Notes under the pieces: model-generated
Seen by the model: only the letters and a program-made list of their open reading frames with translations
Databases searched by the model: none
Told to the model about the DNA's origin: nothing
Shown here: positions 17,243 to 26,556 of the stretch, in pieces
How the letters are laid out: each line of letters starts with the position of its first letter
Numbering within the stretch: the stretch's first letter is position 1
DNA from: a bacterium UBP8_UBA817
GTDB lineage: Bacteria; Margulisbacteria; Marinamargulisbacteria; SXXA01; SICP01
Reading direction: 5' to 3'
Length of the DNA stretch: 57,259 bases
Assembly: GCA_945888435.1 (NCBI GenBank)
Contig: CAMCZW010000010.1
Coordinates: 1 to 57,259, forward strand
Translations under genes and position numbers: made by a program

Positions 17243-19166
17243 ACGCCTCCCTCCCGCCATCATCTTATGCGGAGGCTTAGGCACCCGCCTCGCCAAAGAA
17301 CTCCCCAATATCCCAAAAGGGTTAGCCCCCATCAATCAAAAAGCCTTTCTCGACATCCAGATTAAATGGCTAGAGGATCAAGGCATTACAGAAATCATCC
17401 TCGCCACTGGCCACAAATCAGACCAAATTGAAGAGCACTTCGCAGAAAACCCTCCCAAAAAAGCCAAGATTCAATTTTCAAAAGAATCAACTCCACTAGG
17501 CACGGGTGGAGCACTGATTAATGCATTGGATCTCATTCAATCCCCAACTTTTTTTGCACTCAATGGGGATTCATTTTGTGAGACCGACTTAACCACTCTC
17601 CAGAAAACCCATCTCAAAAATCACGCAGACATCACGCTCACGATCACGCCTCTCAAAAACACATCACGATTTGGCACTATCACAATCAATAATGACAGCC
17701 AAATCACATCATTCAACGAGAAAACGGCTTCAAGTAAAGAAGGATATATCAACGCAGGCATCTACTGCATTAGTCACAAGTGGCTATCCCAATTCAAAAA
17801 CAACCCCATGCCACTCTCTCTAGAAAAAGACATTTTTGAAACCCATCTCGGCAAAGCCATGGCCGTCATCAGCAATTCCTCGTTCATTGATATCGGAACT
17901 CCAGAAAGTCTTGAACTGGCAAGTCATTTTCAATTCAATACCAGACCAAAAAAGCTCACCATTATTAGCCAGCTATTTTATCCAGAGCTCATTTCAACCG
18001 GACAAAGCCTTACCGAACTCGCCGAAGCCATGACCGGTATCAGTACCAAAATCTCAGTCTGGTGCGCTTACCCCTCACTCAGCAAATCCATTGCCCGCCC
18101 GCCAAAAACCATGACCCACCACACCATCGCCATCACTCGAGTATGGTCCACCACATTTCCCAAACTTAATCTTGTTGGCAAACTCCTCAATCATCTGACA
18201 TTTTCAGTATCAATATTTTTAAAACTCTTAGTCAGTCAAGAAAACCATCCTCTCCTCATCCCCACCAATCCGCCATTTTTAGCCGCTGTCGTCTGCACCG
18301 CCAATCTTATTAAAAAACGCCCTCTCCACTATGCCATTTACGACGTCTACCCCGACACCGCCGTTGAATGCCAGCTGATTCAAAAAACAAGCCTCATTGC
18401 CACTTTATGGAATAAAATAAATCAATGGATATGGACCCAGGTCACAAGCATTATCGTCATCGGAAAATGCATGGAAACACTCATTAAAAACCAAAGCAAA
18501 AAAGCCATTCACTCTAAAATACATTACATCCCACTATGGGTTGATACCGACACCCTCACCCCCATTCCAAAAAACAAAAACAAGTTGATTAATGACTGGA
18601 ACCTACAAGACAAATTCGTTGTCCTCTACGCCGGAAATATGGGCCGATTTCACGACATCACCTCTATTTTAGAGGCCGCCAAAACCTGCGCCACTCAAGA
18701 TCCCAATATCCAATTCGTCTTTGTTGGAGACGGGCAAAAAAAGCAGGAAGTTCTCACCTACATTCAAAAAAACAATCTTCAAAATTGCCAGGTGCATGCT
18801 TATGTCGATCGAGAGCAGCTCAGCGATTGTCTTTCTACCGCAGATATCGGCCTCGTCACGCTTCTTCCCAAATTTATAGGACTTTCAATTCCTTCCAAAG
18901 CGCTTAGCTTAATGGCCGCAAAATGCCCAATTATTGCCATCCTCCCGCCCAAAAGTGAAATGGCCAATATCCTCACTCACTTCAATGCCGGCATCGTCGT
19001 CTCCAATTCCCACAACAGGTCACTGGCCAATGAAATTTTATCCCTCAAATCAAATCCCGATCGCGCAAAAACCATGGCCGAAAACGGTTACTTAGCCGCA
19101 AAAAACAACTTTAACAGAAAAAAAATTGCAGCCCTCTACAAGTCACTAATCTTGGACTATACTTAA
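17235..19166 (+). CDS. HddC-like nucleotidyltransferase fused to GT4 glycosyltransferase
   Basis: A 643-residue two-domain protein. Residues 1-235 form a sugar-1-phosphate nucleotidyltransferase: AIILCGGLGTRLAKELP with K29 region PKGLAPI, TPLGTGGAL and the metal site LNGDSF. This is HddC-like, giving GDP-D-glycero-alpha-D-manno-heptose. Residues 240-643 form a WbuB/WcaI-like GT4 transferase: ISQLFYPELISTGQSLTELA, PTNPPF, YAGNMGRFHDITSILEAA and the sugar-nucleotide end GLSIPSKALSLMAAKCPIIAI. The fusion would activate and transfer the sugar in one polypeptide. It overlaps hddA by 8 bases. No frameshift or stop separates the halves. Confidence 0.85.
   Translation: MNKRLPPAIILCGGLGTRLAKELPNIPKGLAPINQKAFLDIQIKWLEDQGITEIILATGHKSDQIEEHFAENPPKKAKIQFSKESTPLGTGGALINALDLIQSPTFFALNGDSFCETDLTTLQKTHLKNHADITLTITPLKNTSRFGTITINNDSQITSFNEKTASSKEGYINAGIYCISHKWLSQFKNNPMPLSLEKDIFETHLGKAMAVISNSSFIDIGTPESLELASHFQFNTRPKKLTIISQLFYPELISTGQSLTELAEAMTGISTKISVWCAYPSLSKSIARPPKTMTHHTIAITRVWSTTFPKLNLVGKLLNHLTFSVSIFLKLLVSQENHPLLIPTNPPFLAAVVCTANLIKKRPLHYAIYDVYPDTAVECQLIQKTSLIATLWNKINQWIWTQVTSIIVIGKCMETLIKNQSKKAIHSKIHYIPLWVDTDTLTPIPKNKNKLINDWNLQDKFVVLYAGNMGRFHDITSILEAAKTCATQDPNIQFVFVGDGQKKQEVLTYIQKNNLQNCQVHAYVDREQLSDCLSTADIGLVTLLPKFIGLSIPSKALSLMAAKCPIIAILPPKSEMANILTHFNAGIVVSNSHNRSLANEILSLKSNPDRAKTMAENGYLAAKNNFNRKKIAALYKSLILDYT
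19158..19163 (+). promoter_or_regulatory. -10-like box before a GTG start
   Basis: TATACT, seven bases, GTG. The box overlaps the last codons of the upstream fusion gene, so it could be an internal promoter giving a leaderless mRNA, or a coincidence within the operon. Confidence 0.4.
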
Positions 19167-19170
19167 GATC

Positions 19171-21771
19171 GTGCCAGCAAATAATCACTCTATTTCCCGT
19201 TACTTTTTACCAGCCGTTACGGTATTACTATGCCTATTAATGATTGGCACCCCGTTACTATTCACCTGCATCACAAGATCCGTATTCGAAGTCAACAAAC
19301 TCATGGCGCTCCGGATCATCTCCCTCCTCATCTTTGGACTATGGATAACCAAAACAGCCCTGGACACCCCCTCTGAAAGCGAACCCCCTGCTCAACCTTT
19401 CAAAACCAGACTCATCACCGCATTAACCACAAAAATCGAAATACCACTCGTCATCTGGATCATCTTTAACTTTTTATCCACCATTTTCTCTCAAAATTTC
19501 TACATCAGCGTCATCGGCGCATATGACCGCTGGGAAGGGATTATCACAGTCGTCAATTATGGATTTTTATTTTATTACGTCTCCAAACTCATCCAAGAAA
19601 AATGGCAGCTCAAATGGATATTATTCGCCATCATTTTCCCCATTGTTATTTCATCCATCTACGGCGTCTTTCAAAGTTTAAACATTGATTTCATGCCTTG
19701 GAGCGTAGATCCAAGTAGACGAGTATTTGCGTGCATCAACAATCCAGTCCACTTCTGTCCATACGTTGGCATGGCACTCCCATTCGGACTCGCATGGATA
19801 CTCTATCTCTCCGAAAAGAAAGTGTTATCCTCGATTTATCACACAGCCGTCAACTGGGTCGCCTATGTCGCTGGAGCAATCGTATTTTCTGTCACCAGCA
19901 CAATCCTATACAAAGACAGCCTCACCACAATCATCTCAAATACAATCGGAGATTTCCTTGGCGCGCCTAAAATCGCAAGCGCCATGATTATCACCGTCAC
20001 CACATGGATAGTCTTAGGTATTCTCCCTATACTCAGTCGCAAAGCAAGCAGCTACCCATTCTTTAACTCTAAACCCCTTAGAGTTGAAGCCCTAAATATT
20101 TTTGGAACAGGGATGCTTTATCTAATTACGCTCTATAACATCATCATTCTCAATGCACCTGATGAAAGGGCATTTTCTCTATGGATCATCGGCTTAGCCA
20201 TTATCTCTGTCCCATCTCTACTTAAAGCCACTTATAAAACTCAGTACACCAAACATGTGATCCCAGTAGCTATTATTGCAGCCACCTGGGTACTAAGCAT
20301 GTATATCCCAATCGATGCCGCGCCTTTAAGTATCTTGTCCATTATTGGATGGATTATCGCGTGTATCAGCGGAAAAGAAACATTCCCAAGCAGAAAATCA
20401 ATCCCATACTGGGGAGCATTTGGAGTGTTTCTCATCATCGTTAATATGATGGTCGATATTAGCCAAGCCAATCTTTTTATCCTAATTGCACATTTACTGC
20501 TCTACTTTTCATTAGCACCAAGTCCAAATTGGGAATCCGTCGTTAAAAGAGGCTTATTTTCACTTCTAACCATTATCTATTATGCACAATTCATTTCATT
20601 TGCCAGAGCCACATGGATTGGGTTTGTCACCGTGATGCCAATATTTTATATGATTGCAAACCATAGCTATGACAACCGAAATCTAAAAGAATTTTTAATC
20701 GATATTTTCACAACATTACTCACCATATTCGCACTCGTATTAGGCCTAATATTTAACTACAACGAAAAAAGCGCTATCATCGCAACCATCATCTACACAA
20801 TCGTAACCATCGGAGTGATCAATATGATCAGGGTGGCATTACACAAAGCAAACCAACGCCTCAGCCCTTTTTTACTTAAAGAATTTGCCGTCGCAATCCC
20901 TCTCATAATCATCACCTTTGTCGTCAATCTACAACCGTTGCCCTACTATTTATGGATACCCGCTTACATCATTCTCGCTACCGTGTTTCTATATGTCTCT
21001 AAAAAATGCAGTCCAGCAACTAAATTAATCATCAACCGACTATGTATTCTCTTACTCTTCATTAAAGTTCAATTTATCTCGCTTACCATCATTAATATCA
21101 TCATCTACTTTGTCTTAATTGCAGGCTATGCACTCACCGAAACAAAATCAGTCGAAAATCCAGAAAAAAGCAAATGGCTCCTTATATTTTTAATCATTTT
21201 CGGTGTCATCGTAGCCGCACCAACAATCCCCTATCACATCAATACCACCATACTAAAACAGGAAAGCCAGGAAATTCTAGCAGTCAGCAACGCCAAAAAG
21301 CGTGTTCAAATCTACGCAAAAGATGCCTTGGCTGGGACGGCGCGAACATCAATGTGGCAAAGTTCATTCCCATGGATTAAAGACTACTGGCTAATCGGAA
21401 GCGGATTAGACACCATCAAATATATGTATCCCCAATATCGACGCCCAGAATACGGCATCCTGGAAGGCGGGCATAACTTCACTCCTGATCGACTTCACAA
21501 TGAATACCTAAACACCCTCGCCACCAAAGGGGTACCTAGCTTCCTGATTTACTATGGGTGGTTAATCGGACTAAGCATCGTCATCGTCCTTAAAAGTATT
21601 TTCAGAAGAGGCTTCCATCCCATCAATCATATTCGCGCAGGGCTATTGGCCGGCATTGGTATTTATCTCGTCCAAGTCCTATTCAACTTTGGAGTGGTCG
21701 CCACCATGATCTTATTTTATGTCTTACTCGGACTTTCTGTTGCCATCAGTAAGCGTCAATTTGAGGACTAA
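19171..21771 (+). CDS. O-antigen ligase/polymerase (WaaL/Wzy-like), very long
   Basis: Integral membrane protein of 866 residues with perhaps 18-20 hydrophobic segments. The family region is in the last third: YRRPEYGILEGGHNF, then DRLHNEYLNTLATKGVPSFLIYY, the HNEYL periplasmic-loop signature of Wzy_C/O-antigen ligases. Most WaaL or Wzy proteins have 400-450 residues. About 300 residues of extra membrane segments (about 290-620) lie between an N-terminal part (including YDRWEGI) and the signature. It starts with GTG four bases after the fusion gene and is followed at three bases by a TPR gene, an order common for O-antigen ligase-TPR pairs. Confidence 0.85.
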   Translation: MPANNHSISRYFLPAVTVLLCLLMIGTPLLFTCITRSVFEVNKLMALRIISLLIFGLWITKTALDTPSESEPPAQPFKTRLITALTTKIEIPLVIWIIFNFLSTIFSQNFYISVIGAYDRWEGIITVVNYGFLFYYVSKLIQEKWQLKWILFAIIFPIVISSIYGVFQSLNIDFMPWSVDPSRRVFACINNPVHFCPYVGMALPFGLAWILYLSEKKVLSSIYHTAVNWVAYVAGAIVFSVTSTILYKDSLTTIISNTIGDFLGAPKIASAMIITVTTWIVLGILPILSRKASSYPFFNSKPLRVEALNIFGTGMLYLITLYNIIILNAPDERAFSLWIIGLAIISVPSLLKATYKTQYTKHVIPVAIIAATWVLSMYIPIDAAPLSILSIIGWIIACISGKETFPSRKSIPYWGAFGVFLIIVNMMVDISQANLFILIAHLLLYFSLAPSPNWESVVKRGLFSLLTIIYYAQFISFARATWIGFVTVMPIFYMIANHSYDNRNLKEFLIDIFTTLLTIFALVLGLIFNYNEKSAIIATIIYTIVTIGVINMIRVALHKANQRLSPFLLKEFAVAIPLIIITFVVNLQPLPYYLWIPAYIILATVFLYVSKKCSPATKLIINRLCILLLFIKVQFISLTIINIIIYFVLIAGYALTETKSVENPEKSKWLLIFLIIFGVIVAAPTIPYHINTTILKQESQEILAVSNAKKRVQIYAKDALAGTARTSMWQSSFPWIKDYWLIGSGLDTIKYMYPQYRRPEYGILEGGHNFTPDRLHNEYLNTLATKGVPSFLIYYGWLIGLSIVIVLKSIFRRGFHPINHIRAGLLAGIGIYLVQVLFNFGVVATMILFYVLLGLSVAISKRQFED

Positions 21772-21774
21772 CCG

Positions 21775-22800
21775 ATGAAAAACCCAGTCATAAAATGGTC
21801 ACTGATAATCATCACCTGGGCACTCGTCGCAGTCGGTATTTGGCAAAGCAGTCTTCCATACTATGCAGAACGCAATTATCGAGAAGGGTTTAACCTAAGT
21901 GCATCTCAACTGACTATAGAAGCCATCCCTTACTTAGAAAGATCCGTCGAATTAGCCCCATGGGAAACTCAGTATCTCACCGAACTCGGCAAAGCCTACG
22001 AAGATTATGCCAATGCACTCCCTGACTTATCTCAAAAACAAACCTACTTTAAAAAAGCAGAAGAAATTTATGTCCGAACCATCGAATTAGATCCTAAAAA
22101 TCCATGGTTTTACAGCCGCTACGGCTCACTCACTCGGCAAATGGTTAGCGTATTCCCAGCTCAAGGAGAGCATTACCTCACCCTTACAAATAGCCTCTAC
22201 CGTGAAGCCGCAGAATATGACCCGAAAAACCCCTTATTCCAACTTAATTTAGCCTACTACTACCATCAACTTGGGGAATTCGAAAATGCAAAAAAATACT
22301 ACCTGATGTGCATTGATATGGATCCCGGAATGTCTATTGCGCGCTTTAACTTAGCCAATATTTATTACATGGAAAGATTGCCAGAAAAATCCCTAGAACA
22401 ATATCTTGAAATCCACAAAAGAGAGCCCCAGTTTAAAAATCTGTCGCTTGCGATTGCATTGGTATACTCCAATCAAAACAAATACGCAGACGCACTTCCA
22501 TACCTCGAAGAATCCAGACAATATGATCCTAACAATATTGAAATCCTAAAAAACTTGGCCTCGTTTTATTTTTATATTCAAGCCTATGATAAAGCGGCCG
22601 CGACTTACGAAGAATTATTCCGCAGATTCCCATCCGCTCAACAAACATCCAAAGAACCCTATCTTCAAGCCGTCCTAAAAATTGGAGCTATCGATAGAGC
22701 GCTATTCTTCCTAACCCAATACACTCAATTATTTCCAGAAGACGGTTATGCAAAATCACAACTTCAAAGCATCAAGGACATTCATTCAAAAAATCAGTGA
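21775..22800 (+). CDS. membrane-anchored TPR protein
   Basis: The 341-residue protein has one N-terminal transmembrane segment (about residues 8-25) and then tandem tetratricopeptide repeats. Typical pieces are YLERSVELAPWETQYLTELGKAYEDYA, FQLNLAYYYHQLGEFENAKKYYLMCIDMDP and ALPYLEESRQYDPNNIEILKNLASFYF. It probably scaffolds the O-antigen ligase-like protein encoded three bases upstream. The TPR part may lie in the periplasm. Its stop overlaps the GTG of hflX by four bases, so hflX seems to ride on this operon. Confidence 0.85.
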   Translation: MKNPVIKWSLIIITWALVAVGIWQSSLPYYAERNYREGFNLSASQLTIEAIPYLERSVELAPWETQYLTELGKAYEDYANALPDLSQKQTYFKKAEEIYVRTIELDPKNPWFYSRYGSLTRQMVSVFPAQGEHYLTLTNSLYREAAEYDPKNPLFQLNLAYYYHQLGEFENAKKYYLMCIDMDPGMSIARFNLANIYYMERLPEKSLEQYLEIHKREPQFKNLSLAIALVYSNQNKYADALPYLEESRQYDPNNIEILKNLASFYFYIQAYDKAAATYEELFRRFPSAQQTSKEPYLQAVLKIGAIDRALFFLTQYTQLFPEDGYAKSQLQSIKDIHSKNQ

Positions 22801-24077
22801 AACCCACCACAAAAGAACTCCCTAAAGCATTATTAATAGGAGTCGATCTCCCTCAAAAAAATCGTCTTGGCCAATTTGATATTGCCGAGTCCATGTCCGA
22901 GTTAGCAGATCTTTCCAGGACAGCCGAGATCTTAGTCGCCGCTCAAATCGTCCAAAAACGGGAGAGTATCGATAAGGTTTTCTATATTGGCCCAGGAAAA
23001 GCAGAAGAGTTACTACCTCTCATTACAGATCAAGAAATCACCCTAATCATCACCGACGATGAGCTCACCCCAAATCAACAAAAAAATCTTGAAAAACTTT
23101 TTGAAATCAAAGTCCTCGATCGAACCGGTCTTATCCTGGAAATATTCGCCAAGCGAGCCAAAACCCATGAAGCCCAACTCCAGGTCGAACTCGCTCAGCT
23201 GGAATACACGCTTCCACGACTCACCAGAATGTGGACCCACCTCTCCAGACAAGCCGGCGGAATCGGCACCAAAGGCCCCGGAGAAACCCAGCTCGAAGTC
23301 GACAAGCGACGAATAGGAGAGAGAATCTCCCTCATTAAAAAGAAAATAGAAAAAGTAAGAATACAACGAGAAACCACTCGCCAAAAACGAAGTAATATCC
23401 CCATGATCACGGCCGCACTCATTGGATATACCAATGCAGGCAAGTCAACACTCTTAAATCAGCTCACCGAAGCCAACATCTTAGCCGAAGACAAATTATT
23501 TGCAACACTCGACCCCACCACGCGCAAACTCAAGCTACCCAACAACAATACCATTCTACTTACTGACACCGTCGGCTTTGTCCAAAAACTCCCCCATCAG
23601 CTCATCACAGCATTCAGATCCACGCTCGAAGAAGCCAACTCAGCCCATATCCAAATCCATGTCATTGATGCTTCTTCCCGAAATTGGAAAGAAATGATCG
23701 ACACAGCCAACGAACTTCTCCACGAACTTGACGCAGATCAAATCCAACGGCTCTATGTATTTAACAAAATGGATGCCGTCAAAAATAAAGAACTTTTCAA
23801 AAGCGAAACCACTGAGTACAGCCCCGCCATTTATGTATCAGCTCACAAAAAAGAAACCCTCTCAGAGCTCACGATTGCCCTGACTCATCTCTTAAAAAAA
23901 TACCAAAAAACTTATACGTTCCACATTCCATTCTCAAAAATGGCCATTCAGGATTTGATTCATTCCAACGGAAGTATCATCACCGAAACATTCACAGAAA
24001 CCGGCGTCGATATCACAGCCATTCTCAACACGATCACGGGTGATAAACTCACCAATATGCTTTACGAACCTATCTAG
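22797..24077 (+). CDS. hflX: ribosome-associated GTPase HflX
   Basis: HflX-family GTPase that binds the 50S subunit and splits stalled ribosomes. The 426 residues show the HflX N-domain (GPGKAEELL, then a Glu/Leu-rich linker and the QAGGIGTKGPGETQLEVDKR signature near 150-175). The G domain follows with P-loop GYTNAGKST near 210, DPTTRK, DTVGFVQKLP and NKMD. The C-terminal domain is present. It starts with GTG, overlapping the TPR stop. It converges with the ankyrin gene, overlapping by 8 bases. Why it sits at the end of a polysaccharide operon is unclear; readthrough expression is likely. Confidence 0.95.
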   Translation: MKPTTKELPKALLIGVDLPQKNRLGQFDIAESMSELADLSRTAEILVAAQIVQKRESIDKVFYIGPGKAEELLPLITDQEITLIITDDELTPNQQKNLEKLFEIKVLDRTGLILEIFAKRAKTHEAQLQVELAQLEYTLPRLTRMWTHLSRQAGGIGTKGPGETQLEVDKRRIGERISLIKKKIEKVRIQRETTRQKRSNIPMITAALIGYTNAGKSTLLNQLTEANILAEDKLFATLDPTTRKLKLPNNNTILLTDTVGFVQKLPHQLITAFRSTLEEANSAHIQIHVIDASSRNWKEMIDTANELLHELDADQIQRLYVFNKMDAVKNKELFKSETTEYSPAIYVSAHKKETLSELTIALTHLLKKYQKTYTFHIPFSKMAIQDLIHSNGSIITETFTETGVDITAILNTITGDKLTNMLYEPI

Positions 24078-25314
24078 CACCCTTCTGAAAAAGCAAAGAC
24101 ATTAATTTAGAATGCTGGTGAAGTGCGGCCAAAATCATTGGGCGATCCCCATATTTATCCTCTTCATTAACTTTCACGTTATACTCTAAAAGACTCAAGA
24201 CACTATCATAGTCCCCACGCTCAGATGCCCAGTGCAAGGGACTACGACCAAATTGATCACAGATATCCACTTTAGCTCCAGAAGTAAGTAATAATTTCAC
24301 AATATCCCGATGCCCTTTCGCAGTAGCCCAGTGAAGAACCGCACGCCCAAGCAAATCCTGAGTATCCAGCTTTGCCCCATGCTCTAACAGTAAAGCCACC
24401 ATATCCAGGCAACCCGAATACACCGCCCAATGAAGCGGAGTTGTCCCATCTTCAGCCACAACATGAACTTTCGCTTTTTTGGCAATTAAAAGCTTCGCAA
24501 GAGAAACCATGCCAGAATACGCCGCAAAATGAATTGGCATAAAACCACGCGCTTCAGAGACATTCACCGCAGACTTTTTCTTTAGTAGCGCATCGATTAA
24601 TTCTAGATTAGATTGGTAAGCAGCCCAATGCAACGCACTCCATTGTCCAGAGCCCTTTACGGAAACACTAGCCCCTTCTTCAAGCAGCACCCTAGCCACC
24701 TGAGTAAAGCCTTTTTGAATCGCAATAAAAAGAGGTGGGTCCTGATCATTACTCCGATCATTCACATTGGCATATCGCACAACCGTCGCCAGTAATTTGA
24801 GATGTCCATTTTTAACGGCCCAATAAAATCGATCTTTTTTAGACAATCGTTCCATCACATTTTCATTATCTTCATAAAACTGCTTCCAACTTAAATGGGT
24901 AGGTTTAGGCCCACCATATTTACCATCACACTGCGTTTTCCAGCTACTTTCCACAAAATGGTCAATCAAAGCCGACTTAAATTTTTGAAATAAATGAGAA
25001 GATTGAGTAATTTCTAACAGAGATAACTGAGTATCCGCTGAGGACCTAGACGCATCCAAACTTGGATACACATTCAAAATCGCGGTCCACGCCATATAAA
25101 GCCATTCACGAGCCTCACTATCATGGGGTCGGTCCGCTAAAATACTTCGGTAAAATTGAACAGCTTGTTCATAAAAAGAAACAGCTTGAAGATAATTAAA
25201 TCCACGCAATGCATCGTCGCCATGCGTCAAAAAAATGCCGCCCTGGGCACACAAACTTTGCATATTTGGGAAACTTTTCATTGGAAGCATCACTGTAGAC
25301 TTAAGATCACGCAT
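24070..25314 (-). CDS. ankyrin-repeat protein
   Basis: The 414-residue protein has a helical N-terminal half (about 1-180, TPR-like helices but no family recognised). Six or seven ankyrin repeats cover about 180-410. Repeats read like LFIAIQKGFTQVARVLLEEGA, ALHWAAYQSNLELIDALLKK and PLHWAVYSGCLDMVALLLEHG, with the canonical 33-residue period and TPLHWA cores. There is no signal peptide. GGGGAA precedes the ATG. Such proteins mediate protein-protein contacts and are common in host-associated bacteria as effectors, but also occur in free-living ones. A short leftward open frame lies 18 bases upstream. Confidence 0.92.
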   Translation of the reverse strand: MRDLKSTVMLPMKSFPNMQSLCAQGGIFLTHGDDALRGFNYLQAVSFYEQAVQFYRSILADRPHDSEAREWLYMAWTAILNVYPSLDASRSSADTQLSLLEITQSSHLFQKFKSALIDHFVESSWKTQCDGKYGGPKPTHLSWKQFYEDNENVMERLSKKDRFYWAVKNGHLKLLATVVRYANVNDRSNDQDPPLFIAIQKGFTQVARVLLEEGASVSVKGSGQWSALHWAAYQSNLELIDALLKKKSAVNVSEARGFMPIHFAAYSGMVSLAKLLIAKKAKVHVVAEDGTTPLHWAVYSGCLDMVALLLEHGAKLDTQDLLGRAVLHWATAKGHRDIVKLLLTSGAKVDICDQFGRSPLHWASERGDYDSVLSLLEYNVKVNEEDKYGDRPMILAALHQHSKLMSLLFQKGAR

Positions 25315-25332
25315 CGTCTTCCCCGGAAAAGA

Positions 25333-25587
25333 TTATGCCCAGCTATGACGAATTTTAGAGAGTAACGACAAACGGTCAACATTAAAATGATGCATCAGTT
25401 TATCAAATTTCCAGCCCCTACGGACTAAATAAGCAACATCAACACCACGGAGTTCAGACCATGGCATATCTTCAGGCTCTTCGCCTTCATATAAAGGTAA
25501 AGGGAGATTGTCATCATCTAAGTTTCTTAAAACGGTATATCCAAGCTTACTAACCGATTGGCTCCGTCTTCTTCTTTTTTTAACTAT
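25333..25587 (-). other. unannotated open frame lacking a normal start codon
   Basis: On the minus strand an open frame runs without stops from 25620 to the TAA at 25333-25335. It reads like a real protein: a basic run KKRRRRSQS, then acidic LDDDNLPLPLYEGEEPEDMPW, then ELRGVDVAYLVRRGWKFD and a tail ending KIRHSWA. It contains no ATG, GTG or TTG before an ATG about 45 codons from the end. An ATA at 25587 would give 84 residues, with GGGGTG five bases upstream. It may be a decayed gene, a 5'-truncated one, or one with a rare start. It lies 18 bases before the ankyrin gene and shares its strand. Family not recognised. Confidence 0.4.
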
Positions 25588-25610
25588 GACCGCACCCCAA
25601 GGAGAATATA

Positions 25611-26465
25611 GTGTACCATATTACCATGATCACCAATATTTCCAAGGGAAAAAAAGTTCCACTCACGTCATTTAGGACTCTTGCAATCGGTAGTTGGAAC
25701 CACCCGAAATCACCCGAAATTTACAGCCAGCTTACTCTCCCCATTGATACAGTCCTCTCGACATTAAAAGAGTATAATAGAGATAAAAAATGCATTGTCA
25801 GTACAACACATTTTTTTGCAAAAGCAATGTCAATCTGTTTACACAAATACCCCGACTTAAATACAGTACTCATCCGAAATACGCTCTATTACAGAAAAGA
25901 TGTCCGGTTATTTTTTCAAACTTTATTTAAAACCGATAGCCAATATGATCTCTCTGGAATCTCAATTGAAGCCCCACCGACATTGTCATTAAAAGAACTC
26001 AGCCAAAAAGTCGTTGAGAAAACCCAAGACATCAGAAAAAAACAAGATCCTGAAATTAATACGATGAGAAAGATACTCAAAAATTGCCCCGGGTGGCTAT
26101 CTCCCATCCTCGTCAAATTTTTTGATTTCATTCTCTACACCACCAATCTATCTCTGGAAAAAATTGGACTCCCAAAAGACAGAATGGGAAGCGTCATGAT
26201 TTCCAATATTGGCAGTCTTGGGATTGAGCAAGCCTACCCCCCACTATTCCCCACATGCAGATGCCCCATCAGTGTCACTGTCGGAAAAAAACATCCGCAT
26301 CCCTTTATCATCAATAACGCGATCGAAATCAAACCCGCAGTCACTATTTCGTTCACGGCAGATCACAGATATTTTGATGGAAGTCATGTGGCCAAAGCCT
26401 TTAAAACCATAGAAAAGCTATTTAAAAACCCAAAACTCCTTCTTGAGTGGGAAGACGATCAATAA
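25611..26465 (+). CDS. stand-alone 2-oxoacid dehydrogenase acyltransferase (E2 catalytic) domain
   Basis: A 284-residue protein matching only the catalytic domain of E2 acyltransferases. The active-site motif is TADHRYFDGSHVAKAF (DHR-x2-DG) near residues 245-260, and VMISNIGSLGIEQAYPPLFP matches the family's N-S-G strand. No lipoyl or E1/E3-binding domain precedes it and no E1 or E3 gene is adjacent. It may therefore be a chloramphenicol-acetyltransferase-fold enzyme with another acceptor. GTG is chosen as start because AAGGAG lies 7 bases before it. A further ATG five codons downstream is less well placed. Confidence 0.8.
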   Translation: MYHITMITNISKGKKVPLTSFRTLAIGSWNHPKSPEIYSQLTLPIDTVLSTLKEYNRDKKCIVSTTHFFAKAMSICLHKYPDLNTVLIRNTLYYRKDVRLFFQTLFKTDSQYDLSGISIEAPPTLSLKELSQKVVEKTQDIRKKQDPEINTMRKILKNCPGWLSPILVKFFDFILYTTNLSLEKIGLPKDRMGSVMISNIGSLGIEQAYPPLFPTCRCPISVTVGKKHPHPFIINNAIEIKPAVTISFTADHRYFDGSHVAKAFKTIEKLFKNPKLLLEWEDDQ

Positions 26466-26556
26466 AGCAATATTATTCAATACATTACATCTCAGGCAAA
26501 TACCCGATGAAACCCTTGGAAGTATGAAAAATAAGTAAAAATTAGGGAGAATAATT

